Positions 32,295 to 41,066 of a DNA stretch of 54,253 nucleotides are shown here, in pieces. Position numbers and translations under genes: made by a program. The notes beneath the pieces were generated by a model, which saw nothing but the letters and a program-made list of their open reading frames with translations, ran no database searches and was not told where the DNA came from. Each line of letters begins with the position of its first letter. The stretch's first letter is position 1. Source of the DNA: Shewanella sp. TC10 (GTDB lineage: Bacteria; Pseudomonadota; Gammaproteobacteria; Enterobacterales; Shewanellaceae); the NCBI RefSeq assembly GCF_009663145.1, contig NZ_VKHR01000032.1, positions 581 to 54,833 on the forward strand. Direction: 5' to 3'.

Positions 32295-33761
32295 ATGCTT
32301 ATTTTCTTCATTTGTATTGCGTTGTTGATCCTCGCTTACAAGTTTTACAGTCCTTTTGTAGAGCGCCAAGCGGGCATTGACCCCAACATAAAAACACCCC
32401 AAAAGCGTTTTGAAGATGGGGTCGACTATGTCGAAGTCCATCCCGTTAAAGCGTACCTTATCCAATTTCTAAACGTCGCTGGTGTCGGTCCCATTTTTGG
32501 TCCTATCTTAGGTGCCTTATATGGTCCTATCGCCTTAGTATGGATTGTACTGGGTAATATTATCGGTGGTGCTGTACACGATTATTTCTCCGGTGTATTG
32601 AGTATCAAAAATGACGGTAAAAGCTTGCCGGAAATAGCTGGGAAATACTTTAATATTTACTTTAAAGGTGTGATGCTGGTTTTCACCGCGATGCTACTGT
32701 TCTTCGTTGGTGTCGTATTCATTATGAGCCCAGCAGGATTATTGAGTAATCTTGATTACTTCGAAGGCACTATTCTTGCCAATAATGTGTTTTGGGTTGT
32801 TTTAATTTTAGGTTACTACTTCTTAGCAACTTTATTGCCTATCGATAAAATTATTACCAAGCTTTATCCATTATTTGGTTTGTTGATGATTGTGATGACA
32901 ACTTCAATTGCAGTGGCATTATTAATTAGTGCTCCTCAATTGCCTGAAATGGGTGATATTTTTGCTTACTTCGACCATAGCCATTACAACAATGATTTAC
33001 TTGAGCCTAATCCAGATGGATTACCAGTTTGGCCATTACTATTTGTGACCATTACCTGTGGTGCAATCAGTGGATTCCACTCTACCCAAGCACCTATCAT
33101 GGCTCGTTGTTTAACTAACGAGAAATATGTTCGCCCTGTTTACTATGGCGCAATGATGTCTGAAGGTATCGTAGCGTGTGTATGGGCATTAGCGGGTATT
33201 GCAGCCTTCCCAGGTGGCTATGTCGAGCTTAAGAGTATTCTTGATGCTGGTGGACCAGGATTAGTTGTTAACCAAGTGGCTAGTACTTATCTTGGTGTCG
33301 CGGGTGGTGTTATGGCGATTATTGCAGTGGCAATTTTCCCGATTACTTCAGGTGACACAGCTTTCCGTTCACTGCGCTTAACCATCATTGATGCGTTTAG
33401 TATTCCTCAGAATATGCGCAACCGTCTGTTAGTGGCAATCCCGATTTTAATCATTGCTTACTTCATGACTAAGATTGATTTCTCACTGATCTGGCGCTAC
33501 TTTGCCTTCTCAAATATGCTGCTTTCAACCAGTGTATTGTGGCTAGCGACTAAGTACTTATTTGACCGTGGTGCCTTCCACTGGATTGTAAGCTTACCTG
33601 CTATTATCGGTACATGTGTGACAGTGTCTTACATTATGACAGCGGGCATTGGTATTGGCTTACCGCAATCGTTTGGTCAGCCTGTGGGTATTGCAACTGG
33701 TATTGTGTGTTTAGTCGGACTTATTATTACCCATAATAAGCGCAAAGCAGTGACTCAATAA
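32295..33761 (+). CDS. CstA-family transporter (carbon starvation protein)
   Basis: A 488-residue inner-membrane protein with about 13 transmembrane helices. The CstA signature region is DGVDYVEVHPVKAYLIQFLNVAGVGPIFGPILGALYGP; HDYFSGVLSIKNDGKSLPEI follows, as in the family. It is shorter than E. coli CstA (701) and BtsT but has the whole conserved core; such short forms occur in Shewanella-like bacteria. Family members import peptides or pyruvate with protons when carbon is short. GGATGG precedes the start by about 10 nt, which is weak. A hairpin lies upstream, a strong terminator downstream. Monocistronic. Confidence 0.88.
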   Translation: MLIFFICIALLILAYKFYSPFVERQAGIDPNIKTPQKRFEDGVDYVEVHPVKAYLIQFLNVAGVGPIFGPILGALYGPIALVWIVLGNIIGGAVHDYFSGVLSIKNDGKSLPEIAGKYFNIYFKGVMLVFTAMLLFFVGVVFIMSPAGLLSNLDYFEGTILANNVFWVVLILGYYFLATLLPIDKIITKLYPLFGLLMIVMTTSIAVALLISAPQLPEMGDIFAYFDHSHYNNDLLEPNPDGLPVWPLLFVTITCGAISGFHSTQAPIMARCLTNEKYVRPVYYGAMMSEGIVACVWALAGIAAFPGGYVELKSILDAGGPGLVVNQVASTYLGVAGGVMAIIAVAIFPITSGDTAFRSLRLTIIDAFSIPQNMRNRLLVAIPILIIAYFMTKIDFSLIWRYFAFSNMLLSTSVLWLATKYLFDRGAFHWIVSLPAIIGTCVTVSYIMTAGIGIGLPQSFGQPVGIATGIVCLVGLIITHNKRKAVTQ

Positions 33762-33777
33762 GATTTAGCTTTAATCA

Positions 33778-33806
33778 AAAAGGACTGCAAATGCAGTCCT
33801 TTTTTG
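33778..33806 (+). terminator. Terminator of the cstA-like gene
   Basis: AAAAGGACTGCA and TGCAGTCCTTTT form a 12-bp stem with a 2-nt loop and a T tail. It lies 17 bp past the stop and may work in both directions for the convergent gene. Confidence 0.9.
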
Positions 33807-33852
33807 TACCTAGAGGGTAGTCACTTTAAGATATGTGAGTACTTGATAAGTT

Positions 33853-35763
33853 TTACTTAGGACTACAAACACCTGTCCCCGTTAATGCTATGTGGTTAAG
33901 GTTCTTTTTAATCAAATTGGAGCCAACATCGTAGGAAGACTCTGGGCGGCTAATGAGAAAACCTTGAACACAATGAATACCGAGGTTTTTAACCAGTTCA
34001 AATTGCGACGCCACTTCAACCCCTTCAGCAACCACTTTTAAGTTAAGGGTCTTTCCTAAATCACTAATTGAATTCAATATCTTCTCGTATTTAGGGTTGA
34101 TCGTCGCTTGGTCGATAAACAGTTTATCAATTTTAATGATATCTACTGGTAAATTACCTAGAGTTGATAATGAACTAAAGCCAGTTCCAAAGTCATCAAT
34201 CGCAATCAACACTCCTTGCTTACGCAGGTTTTCAAGATCTTCGATGATTTTTTCCGATGCGTGGAATAAACAAGACTCAGTGATTTCAAGCATTAGAGCA
34301 CGTGCGGGTAAGCCTGTTTTAGCAAGGGTGTCCATTACCCAGTCATAAATAGGTAAATGCTTCAGTTGCACACCAGAGATGTTCACTGACATTCTGACCT
34401 TATTCATTCCTGCGCTATGCCAGGCTGACATTTGACGGCAGGCTTCAAATAAAATCCAGTTACCCAGTTCGAGGATAAGATTTGAATCTTCCGCAATTGG
34501 TATAAATTCAGCAGGTGAAATAGGTCCTTCAACTGGGTGATTCCAGCGAACAAGAGACTCGAAATAGTCGATACTGCAGTCATCTACATTAACGATAGGC
34601 TGAAAAGAAAGCGTGAAATTTTGGCTGGTAATAGCGAGGCGCATTTCTTCAAGTAGATAATGGAAACGACGAATTTTACTGCCCATTTCTGGTGAGTATA
34701 CTCTGAAGATACCACGACCATCAGTCTTGGCTCGATACATGGCAACATCGGCCATTTGCAATAGAGTATTCGGATTTGAAGCGCTATCAGGGTAGGTTGC
34801 TATACCAATGCTCGCGCCAATTTTGATGACTTTATTACCCAGTACAAAGTCGCGTTCAATTTCTTGTAAGACATTTTTTGATACTTCTACTGCGCGTAAA
34901 TCATCTTCAATATTTTCAATGAATATTGAGAACTCATCACCACCTAAACGGGATAAGTTGAGTTCTAATTCAAAAGACTCACTGACTCTACTCAGATCAT
35001 TATTGCGTACTACAGTGCTAAGTCGCTGGGCAACTTGAATTAATATCTCGTCACCAAAACTATGACCGAATGAATCGTTTACTTGCTTAAAACCATCTAA
35101 ATCAATAAATAATAATGCTTGTCGAATTCCGTTTTTTTCTGCTTTTTGTAATTGGTTTTCTAGATGTTCTAGGTAAGCATGACGGTCGATAAGTCCTGTC
35201 AGTTTATCCTGATAGATACTTAATTGGGTTTTAATATTATGTTCTTTAACATGCTTATTTAACTCGTTAAGGGCCACGCTAATTTGGCTGAGGGTGTTAG
35301 GTTGCTTGTCTTGAGGGAGCTTAATATTAAAGTTTGATAGTAGTTTATCGGTTTCGTTAATAATGAAACCGAGTGAAGCGCTATTCTTTCGATCTGATTT
35401 GGACTTGATATAAAAAGGAATCGCGTAAGCGAGTAGAACCATTAGTAGTAATGGAATATTGCTGAACATGAGCATTTCACTGAATACATCTTTTACCCTA
35501 ACAACGCTTAACATCTGCTCTGTACGTTCTAACACGGCAAAATAATACAGCTCTGACTTGACTATATCGCTTTCAAGGAAAAGTAAGGTTTCCCAGCTGG
35601 CATTCGCATTCACCACGTCAGTCATTTTTACTGAAGTGATTTTATGGTGAAAATTATCGCTGTGAATAGCTTCTAAACCTTGGCTAAAGCTAATGACCAA
35701 CAGGACATAAAGCATCATTAAGAAGCTTAAAAAAGTCACTATAAACTTGGAAATTCGGGTCAT
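33853..35763 (-). CDS. Membrane GGDEF/EAL c-di-GMP protein
   Basis: A 636-residue inner-membrane protein. Transmembrane helix about 8-28, a short periplasmic segment about 29-95 that matches no sensor I know, a second helix about 100-118, then a linker, GGDEF and EAL. LGGDEF is intact, but an insertion of about 13 residues (RVSESFELELNLSR) separates the I-site-like RNND from GGDEF, so product inhibition may be lost. EAL reads FESLVRWNHP with the catalytic Glu kept, and LEITESCLF, DDFGTGFSSL, KIDKLF and VAEGVE are present, so phosphodiesterase activity is plausible. Monocistronic; convergent with the cstA-like gene. Confidence 0.9.
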   Translation of the reverse strand: MTRISKFIVTFLSFLMMLYVLLVISFSQGLEAIHSDNFHHKITSVKMTDVVNANASWETLLFLESDIVKSELYYFAVLERTEQMLSVVRVKDVFSEMLMFSNIPLLLMVLLAYAIPFYIKSKSDRKNSASLGFIINETDKLLSNFNIKLPQDKQPNTLSQISVALNELNKHVKEHNIKTQLSIYQDKLTGLIDRHAYLEHLENQLQKAEKNGIRQALLFIDLDGFKQVNDSFGHSFGDEILIQVAQRLSTVVRNNDLSRVSESFELELNLSRLGGDEFSIFIENIEDDLRAVEVSKNVLQEIERDFVLGNKVIKIGASIGIATYPDSASNPNTLLQMADVAMYRAKTDGRGIFRVYSPEMGSKIRRFHYLLEEMRLAITSQNFTLSFQPIVNVDDCSIDYFESLVRWNHPVEGPISPAEFIPIAEDSNLILELGNWILFEACRQMSAWHSAGMNKVRMSVNISGVQLKHLPIYDWVMDTLAKTGLPARALMLEITESCLFHASEKIIEDLENLRKQGVLIAIDDFGTGFSSLSTLGNLPVDIIKIDKLFIDQATINPKYEKILNSISDLGKTLNLKVVAEGVEVASQFELVKNLGIHCVQGFLISRPESSYDVGSNLIKKNLNHIALTGTGVCSPK

Positions 35764-36181
35764 AAAATATCTTAATGCAATGTTTTAAATGTTGGTTTGT
35801 GGTTTAAAGGGTGTTTACTTTTTGTGATTTGGGATTATATGGGGAAACAACAATGAACACAATAATGAAATGTGTACCTATTTGTTAAAAGGTTAATAAA
35901 TTCAAGAATTTGAGGTAAGTTGGGGGTGCAAGTCTTTTTAGCTGGTTAAGCTAATGAAGAAGACGATGCGATAACAGATAAGCAGTGAATTTATGTGTTC
36001 TAATTTCAGGTATTCTGCCTTCAAGTAGTCTACCTTCATGCTATCGGCTTAATGATAACTAACTTTAATCACTTATCTTTACGCGAGCGTGACGAAGAAA
36101 ATACTGCGGCTGAATAACTGGTAGGGCGCTAGTGTATTTATCACGCTATTCATCAAGTTTTAGCTAAAATATGCTTTAAAA
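35764..36181. other. Gap between the LysR and GGDEF/EAL genes
   Basis: A/T-rich non-coding sequence that must hold the promoter of the GGDEF/EAL gene. I see no repeat, hairpin with a T tail or open frame. Confidence 0.35.
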
Positions 36182-37096
36182 CTAATGGTCTATATGAAAG
36201 CTATTATGCTGATTTTGTTGATTCATATAGTGTTTCAGTAACACCATAGCGCGCTCGTATACGGGGCCTAAAGGGTGCCTGCGGCTAGATAAGCAATCAA
36301 CGGTGTTAATCCAGCCATTGGGTTCGTAATCGATATCGAGCTTGATGAGCTTACCCGCTTCAATGGGGCTGGTTACCATTTCTTCAGGTAATATTGCCCA
36401 ACCAATTCCTTGCTGAGTTAACTCGTTAATGGTGTTGTGATTATTGGCGTACCATAGCTGTGAACTAATACCGTTACTAAACCATAACTCTTGACCTGCG
36501 GTTGCCCGCAAGACAACTTGGCGATGATGACGTAGGTCGATATCTTTAATGCTTTTCATGCTTGATAACGGATGAGTGGGCGCTGCCACAGTTATGAAAC
36601 GGGTATAGCCTATGGTGGTAAAGTCCACTTGATGATGAATTTTACCGTCAGCATAAACAATACCTATGTGAGCACAGCCATCTTCCACTAATTGACCGAT
36701 ATCTAATGTCGATTCCGCAATGATTTCGATATTAGTAATAGGAAACTCATCAGCTAAAACAGCTAAGTGAGACAATAATGCTGGGCTAATTAAGCTTTCT
36801 TCAATGGCGATAATTAACTCGTGCTCGTGTTGCTGCTCAAGTGAAGCTATCTTTTGTTCAAAGTGAAGTTGTTGCAGCATCAAGGCTTTAACGACGGGCA
36901 ATAGTGCTTCGCCTTCTTTAGACAGTGTGGGAGTATTTCCACTGCGATCAAATAAGGTTTGATTGATGCTAATTTCTAAATTGGCAATCGCCTGGCTTAT
37001 ACCTGATTGAGCCCGCTTGAGTTTTCTGGCCGCTGCAGAGAAAGAACCCGTTTCACAGACTGTGATAAATATTTTCAGTTGTTCAAAGCTATACAT
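36182..37096 (-). CDS. LysR-type regulator of the PACE efflux gene
   Basis: A 304-residue regulator. Winged HTH: SFSAAARKLKRAQSGISQAIANLEISINQTLF. The effector domain from about residue 90 (HELIIAIEESLISPALLSHL) is of the usual type; the C-terminal tail is His/Asn rich. It is divergent from a PACE-family efflux gene, exactly the AceR-AceI layout, so it probably activates that gene. The 141-bp shared gap carries a LysR-type palindrome. No other target is obvious. Confidence 0.87.
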   Translation of the reverse strand: MYSFEQLKIFITVCETGSFSAAARKLKRAQSGISQAIANLEISINQTLFDRSGNTPTLSKEGEALLPVVKALMLQQLHFEQKIASLEQQHEHELIIAIEESLISPALLSHLAVLADEFPITNIEIIAESTLDIGQLVEDGCAHIGIVYADGKIHHQVDFTTIGYTRFITVAAPTHPLSSMKSIKDIDLRHHRQVVLRATAGQELWFSNGISSQLWYANNHNTINELTQQGIGWAILPEEMVTSPIEAGKLIKLDIDYEPNGWINTVDCLSSRRHPLGPVYERAMVLLKHYMNQQNQHNSFHIDH

Positions 37097-37131
37097 GGCA
37101 TTGTTTTAGGTTTGTTTTGTTTAACTCAAGG

Positions 37132-37182
37132 TATCACGAACTGTGATAGCTGTTAACTTTTGAATACTATTGCCAATTGGCA
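37132..37182. promoter_or_regulatory. LysR box and second palindrome before the PACE gene
   Basis: TATCACGAACTGTGATA (37132-37148) is a perfect 6-bp inverted repeat with a 5-bp spacer and fits the LysR T-N11-A box. TGCCAATTGGCA (37171-37182) is a perfect 12-bp palindrome 23 bp downstream. Together they could be the recognition and activation sites. Confidence 0.55.
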
Positions 37183-37237
37183 TAATCAGCCTTGATTTAA
37201 TCCTGAAGTTAGAAATTTTGAGAGAGTTGAGGTTGAG

Positions 37238-37660
37238 ATGTCTACCCTAGAGCGTGTGTTTCATGCTGTGTTATTTGAATTTTTGGCCATTATCGGATCG
37301 GTCATTGGTTTAATGATGTTCACCGATTATGAATTAGTGTCCCTTTCAGGAACAATGATAGCAATTGCCACCATTGCGATGGGCTGGAATTTTGTTTTTA
37401 ATATTATTTTCGATAAGTTTTATGATGCGCCCCGCGAACAAAGAACGGTAAAACAGCGAGTCTTGTATATTGCCTGGTTTGAAAGTGGCTTATTGCTACT
37501 CACTATTCCTGTCATGGCTTTCATTCTTAATATTTCGCTTATCGAAGCATTCTGGTTGGATATCAGTGTGACCATATTTATCACCATTTATGCTTATGTT
37601 TATAACTATGCTTACGATCATATTCGTGCTCGCATTGTGCTTAACCGTCAAATGGCTTAG
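37238..37660 (+). CDS. PACE-family efflux transporter (AceI-like)
   Basis: A 140-residue inner-membrane protein with four transmembrane helices in two tandem pairs (bacterial transmembrane pair repeats). Family motifs: RVFHAVLFEF (helix 1), AMGWNFVFNIIFDKFYDA (end of helix 2), the second pair's RVLYIAWFESGLLLL, and a Y-Y-N-Y-A-Y-D motif near the end. PACE proteins export biocides such as chlorhexidine, though natural polyamines are likely physiological substrates. Control by the divergent LysR gene is inferred from the shared palindrome. A tandem repeat begins 3 bp past the stop codon. Confidence 0.9.
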   Translation: MSTLERVFHAVLFEFLAIIGSVIGLMMFTDYELVSLSGTMIAIATIAMGWNFVFNIIFDKFYDAPREQRTVKQRVLYIAWFESGLLLLTIPVMAFILNISLIEAFWLDISVTIFITIYAYVYNYAYDHIRARIVLNRQMA

Positions 37661-37663
37661 TCC

Positions 37664-37742
37664 TAGAAAGCTGTGGATTTAGAGCTTTAGATTTAGAGCT
37701 TTAGATTTAGAGCTGTAGATTTAAGGGCTATAAATTTAGCGG
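37664..37742. repeat. 14-bp tandem repeat just past the PACE stop codon
   Basis: TAGAAAGCTGTGGATT, TAGAGCTTTAGATT twice exactly, TAGAGCTGTAGATT, TAAGGGCTATAAATT and TAGCGG follow head to tail, beginning 3 bp after the gene's TAG. Every unit starts with TAG or TAA. Confidence 0.85.
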
Positions 37743-37941
37743 TGTTGCATCACTTTTATCATCAATTTTGTCATCACTTTTATTATCAATAAGAACCCAT
37801 TAAAGCAATCCGTTTGGTCATGTACTGTGGGTTGCTTTTTGGGTTTACTCACTTGTCATAAGTCTGTCTTATTTAAGTATTAAGTTAATTATTGGGGGGA
37901 TACGTTCAGGCTTAATCTTAATGGGTGAATAGGCGAGGTTA

Positions 37942-38961
37942 ATGGGAAAATTTTCATTCGAGCACAGTTTTGAAATAGATACGCTCAAGCGCTTAATCGC
38001 CAAGCATCAAGGGCTATTTCGCCACCAATCTCTGCTCGATTTACACTACCGTGGTGAGTCATTGTCAGTGACTGCAATCGAGTTAGGCCAGCAAGATAAA
38101 CCTTGCCCTACAGTGCTGTTTGTCGGTGGTGTGCATGGTGTTGAACGAATTGGTGCACAGGTAGTGTTGTCATTTTTAGGCAGTTTACTTAATCGTATGT
38201 CTTGGGATAAACACCTGCAGAACTTGTTAAAAGAGGTGCGGCTTGCGTTTGTACCTGTGGCAAATCCTGTAGGCTTTTTACAAGGCTCACGCAGTAATGG
38301 TAATTATGTCGACCTAATGCGCAATGCCCCCATAGATGCAGAAGAAAAAGTGACCTTTCTTGTTGGCGGTCACCGCATTAGTAATAAACTCCCCTGGTTT
38401 CGTGGTAACAAAGGCATGGAAGATGAAACCCAAGTGCTGGTCGATTACGTTCACCAACTACAACAAAGCAGCACCAGTGTGATTGCGTTAGATGCTCATT
38501 CTGGGTTTGGTCTCAGTGATCATATTTGGTTCCCTTATGCCCACACCCGCCAGCCTTTCGAAGGTATGGGTTATATCTATCATTTGAAGCAATTATTTGA
38601 TCTTGGTTATCCTCATCATGGTCATTATAAATTGTCGCCTCAGAGTCATTTTTATCAGACTCATGGTGATATCTGGGACTACCTTGCTAAAACTAATCAA
38701 AGTGAAACGCCTTTTATTCCATTAACGCTTGAGATGGGGTCTTGGGCATGGGTAAAGAAGAATCCACGGCAAATTTTTAATTTCTCTGGTTATTTTAATC
38801 CGCAAAAAACACATCGACATCATCGAATATTACGCCGACACGTGGTATTAATGCAGTTCTTAATTGAAGCGGCATACGCTAATGTGCTTGAAAACATTAA
38901 CCAAGCACAATTTGAGCGTTTACAAACTGACGCTGAGCGATATTGGGCTAAAAAGTCTTAA
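37942..38961 (+). CDS. M14-type zinc carboxypeptidase-like protein
   Basis: A 339-residue protein with the zinc-peptidase fold of the M14/DUF2817 group. Zinc ligands His65 and Glu68 are in GGVHGVERIG, the third ligand is His186 in ALDAHSGFG, and the catalytic Glu264 is in LTLEMGSW; all are present. Substrate-binding Arg/Asn candidates are in RSNGNYVDLMRN. No signal peptide is seen, so it probably acts in the cytosol on small peptides or acylated amino acids; the substrate is unknown. It lies 51 bp upstream of an alpha/beta hydrolase gene, probably in one operon. Confidence 0.85.
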   Translation: MGKFSFEHSFEIDTLKRLIAKHQGLFRHQSLLDLHYRGESLSVTAIELGQQDKPCPTVLFVGGVHGVERIGAQVVLSFLGSLLNRMSWDKHLQNLLKEVRLAFVPVANPVGFLQGSRSNGNYVDLMRNAPIDAEEKVTFLVGGHRISNKLPWFRGNKGMEDETQVLVDYVHQLQQSSTSVIALDAHSGFGLSDHIWFPYAHTRQPFEGMGYIYHLKQLFDLGYPHHGHYKLSPQSHFYQTHGDIWDYLAKTNQSETPFIPLTLEMGSWAWVKKNPRQIFNFSGYFNPQKTHRHHRILRRHVVLMQFLIEAAYANVLENINQAQFERLQTDAERYWAKKS

Positions 38962-39012
38962 GCATCTTGATAGTAACAGCTTAATTCGCTGGCGAAGCAA
39001 AGGAGTATTCTG

Positions 39013-39777
39013 ATGGCAACTTGGGTGTTATTGCGTGGATTGATGCGAGATAGTCGTCATTGGTATGGTTTTGATGATCAGTTGCGAGATGAAGGTATAG
39101 ACGTATTAACCCCCGATGCAACAGGCAATGGAATTTTAGCTTCAAAGCCAAGTCATTTAACGATTGGTAATTACAGCGATGATATTTGGCAGCAAATTGA
39201 TAAAGGACTTAACGATAACCCTGAGTTTAGCCGAGAATTAGTGATCATTGGCGTGTCGATGGGTGGCATGATTGCTTTAGAGATGGCCAGACAACGCCAT
39301 AAACAAGTGCGTCATGTGGTTTTGATTAATTCCAGTGCCGGTAACTTGTCACCTTGGTATCAACGTTTTCAATTAAGACCACTAATCAGTTCAATTTGGC
39401 ATCGACATAAAGCAGCTAATTTAAGCTTTATTGAGTCTTGTGTTCTCAACTACACCACAGTGACAAAAGCCCATGACGAAAGGGTTATTAGCGATTGGGG
39501 CAAAATGCGCAGTCAATTGCACACCAGTTTATTCAATGGTGCGAGACAAATTTACGCCGCCGCACGTTATCAATGTACTTGGTTTGGTCATTGCCGTGTG
39601 AGCATTATCGGAGCTAATCAAGACAAATTGGCGAACCCTAAATGCAGTAAAGCATTAGCGGAATTTTATCATACCCCATTACTGCAAGTGGAGCAGTGCG
39701 GTCATGACGCTACACTTGACCACCCAGAGCAAATAAAACAATTGATTCAAGCTGCGATTTCAGAACCGACATCATAG
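39013..39777 (+). CDS. Alpha/beta hydrolase
   Basis: A 254-residue hydrolase. The nucleophile is Ser82 in IGVSMGGM, with Asp in IIGANQDKLANP (about residue 211) and His in VEQCGHDATLDHP (about 234) completing the triad. LRGLMRDSRHW at the start is the oxyanion region, with RG in place of the commoner HG. The short cap suggests an esterase or thioesterase. AAAGGAG precedes ATG by 8-9 nt. It follows the M14-type gene closely and may act on the same pathway. No export signal. Confidence 0.85.
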   Translation: MATWVLLRGLMRDSRHWYGFDDQLRDEGIDVLTPDATGNGILASKPSHLTIGNYSDDIWQQIDKGLNDNPEFSRELVIIGVSMGGMIALEMARQRHKQVRHVVLINSSAGNLSPWYQRFQLRPLISSIWHRHKAANLSFIESCVLNYTTVTKAHDERVISDWGKMRSQLHTSLFNGARQIYAAARYQCTWFGHCRVSIIGANQDKLANPKCSKALAEFYHTPLLQVEQCGHDATLDHPEQIKQLIQAAISEPTS

Positions 39778-39906
39778 ATTTTGTTATCCAGCCCAGTGCA
39801 TATTCGCTTATCAACTCAATCATGCACTGGTGATGTGGGCTAGATAACGTTAAATTAATCTAGATTAGTTATAATCGAGTTTAATTAATGACGGGTGGAA
39901 GATGAC

Positions 39907-40278
39907 GTGCTGACAAAAATTTTAGTCACACTTTTAGTGATAGTAGGTGCTTTTGCATATTTGCGCAGTGGCCGTGGCAGTAAAGTGAGTCGCAGCGAAG
40001 CACTTGCTGTTGAAAGCTCGCCGTTTTTAAGCCGTGCAGTTATTTATGCCATGATAGCAGTGTCGATGATTGCATCAGCGGGGTTCTGGGGCTGGACTTG
40101 GTATGACGATAATACTGTAGTAGAAGTGACGATATCATCACCTGTCGAAGCCATGTCAGCCAGTTATCAAGTGCGTAAAAAAGATATTGAAGCACAGCGA
40201 ATTACTACCGTTGATGGCATTCAAATCCGCTTATCAAATCAAGAACGTATTACGGTCAAATCGGCTGAAAATCAGTAA
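39907..40278 (+). CDS. Small two-helix membrane protein, unknown
   Basis: A 123-residue protein with two transmembrane helices (about 4-16 and 44-66, the latter VIYAMIAVSMIASAGFWGW) and a C-terminal domain of about 55 residues with alternating polar and hydrophobic residues (VEVTISSPVEAMSASYQVRKKD) that looks like a small beta domain, probably periplasmic. It resembles conserved envelope proteins of Shewanella whose function is not known. I chose GTG 39907 because GGTGGAAGA precedes it; another in-frame GTG at 39895 lacks a Shine-Dalgarno. A tandem repeat follows the stop codon. Confidence 0.65.
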   Translation: MLTKILVTLLVIVGAFAYLRSGRGSKVSRSEALAVESSPFLSRAVIYAMIAVSMIASAGFWGWTWYDDNTVVEVTISSPVEAMSASYQVRKKDIEAQRITTVDGIQIRLSNQERITVKSAENQ

Positions 40279-40323
40279 GCGATTTAACTTCGTTTACTTA
40301 GCTAGTAACTAGCACCTAGGATA

Positions 40324-40402
40324 TAGTAGTTGAGATATAGTAGCTGGGATTTAGTCGCTGAGCTTTAGTCGCTGAGCTTTAGTAACTGAGTATTAATAAA
40401 CT
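40324..40402. repeat. 14-bp tandem repeat, five copies, each beginning TAG
   Basis: TAGTAGTTGAGATA, TAGTAGCTGGGATT, TAGTCGCTGAGCTT twice exactly, TAGTAACTGAGTAT, then TAATAAACTC. The period is exactly 14, so the TAG falls in each reading frame in turn. It begins 46 bp past the preceding stop and ends at the convergent DCC gene. Confidence 0.85.
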
Positions 40403-40404
40403 CA

Positions 40405-40803
40405 CTATGTTAAAAATTTACTTTTCAGCTCAGGTGTAGGCAGCATACAAGTCTCTTTTTTTCCAAAGATACGGTAACGATTTCTAGCTAATAGACGGTA
40501 AAAGTAATCCCGAAACCCAGTGGGTAACACCTTAAATACCCTACATAAAAACCAAAGCCCTGACAGATCTTTAGTTATCTCTAAAGCAGCATCACTTCTT
40601 AGTAAATAGTTTCCATCTTTTATTAAAATGAACGAATCAAATCCAATATCTTCCAATTGATATTCAGTCATTAATGCCTGCGCGGTTTTACTTTGCATAG
40701 GCGTAAAAGCAAATACATCTTTGTGGTCACGTTTAATGATGAAGTTGACTGCGCCATTGCATAGATTACAAACGCCATCAAAGATAATAATGTACTTTGA
40801 AAT
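40405..40803 (-). CDS. DCC-family thiol-disulfide protein with apparent AUU start
   Basis: A protein of about 132 residues in the DCC1-like/DUF393 family. Reading upstream of the first ATG (40698), the frame gives ISKYIIIFDGVCNLCNGAVN, i.e. the family's defining D-x-x-C-x-x-C motif, so the gene must begin earlier. Between that motif and the upstream in-frame stop at 40858-40860 there is no ATG, GTG, TTG or CTG. ATT at 40803-40801 lies 6 nt after a perfect AAGGAG and sits where relatives have Met. The C-terminus (RYRIFGKKETCMLPTPELKSKFL) is normal. Either a genuine rare AUU start, as in infC, or a start-codon mutation. Confidence 0.75.
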   Translation of the reverse strand: MSKYIIIFDGVCNLCNGAVNFIIKRDHKDVFAFTPMQSKTAQALMTEYQLEDIGFDSFILIKDGNYLLRSDAALEITKDLSGLWFLCRVFKVLPTGFRDYFYRLLARNRYRIFGKKETCMLPTPELKSKFLT

Positions 40804-41066
40804 AATTGGCTCCTTATGACGCTTGATACGGTGATTAAGAAAGGGGAGAGAGCTTGTTTATACGCAAATATTATCATATCTGAGCTTTTACTTTTTTATA
40901 GGTTTAGCTGAATGGTAGCTGGCTATTATTTCCCCAATTCAAGCTGCAGTCACAACGCGTTCAGCTTTTATTTTAGCAATGAATTGGGGGTGTTAGATTT
41001 AAGCTTTATAAGCAATAACTTCTATTTGAGACAAATCTTTAACTAAATATGGGTTTGATAATGTAA

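Noticed and set aside
40671..40877. 68-codon frame overlapping the DCC gene
   Set aside because: It is out of frame with the conserved DCC motif, which runs through the same bases on the same strand in another frame.
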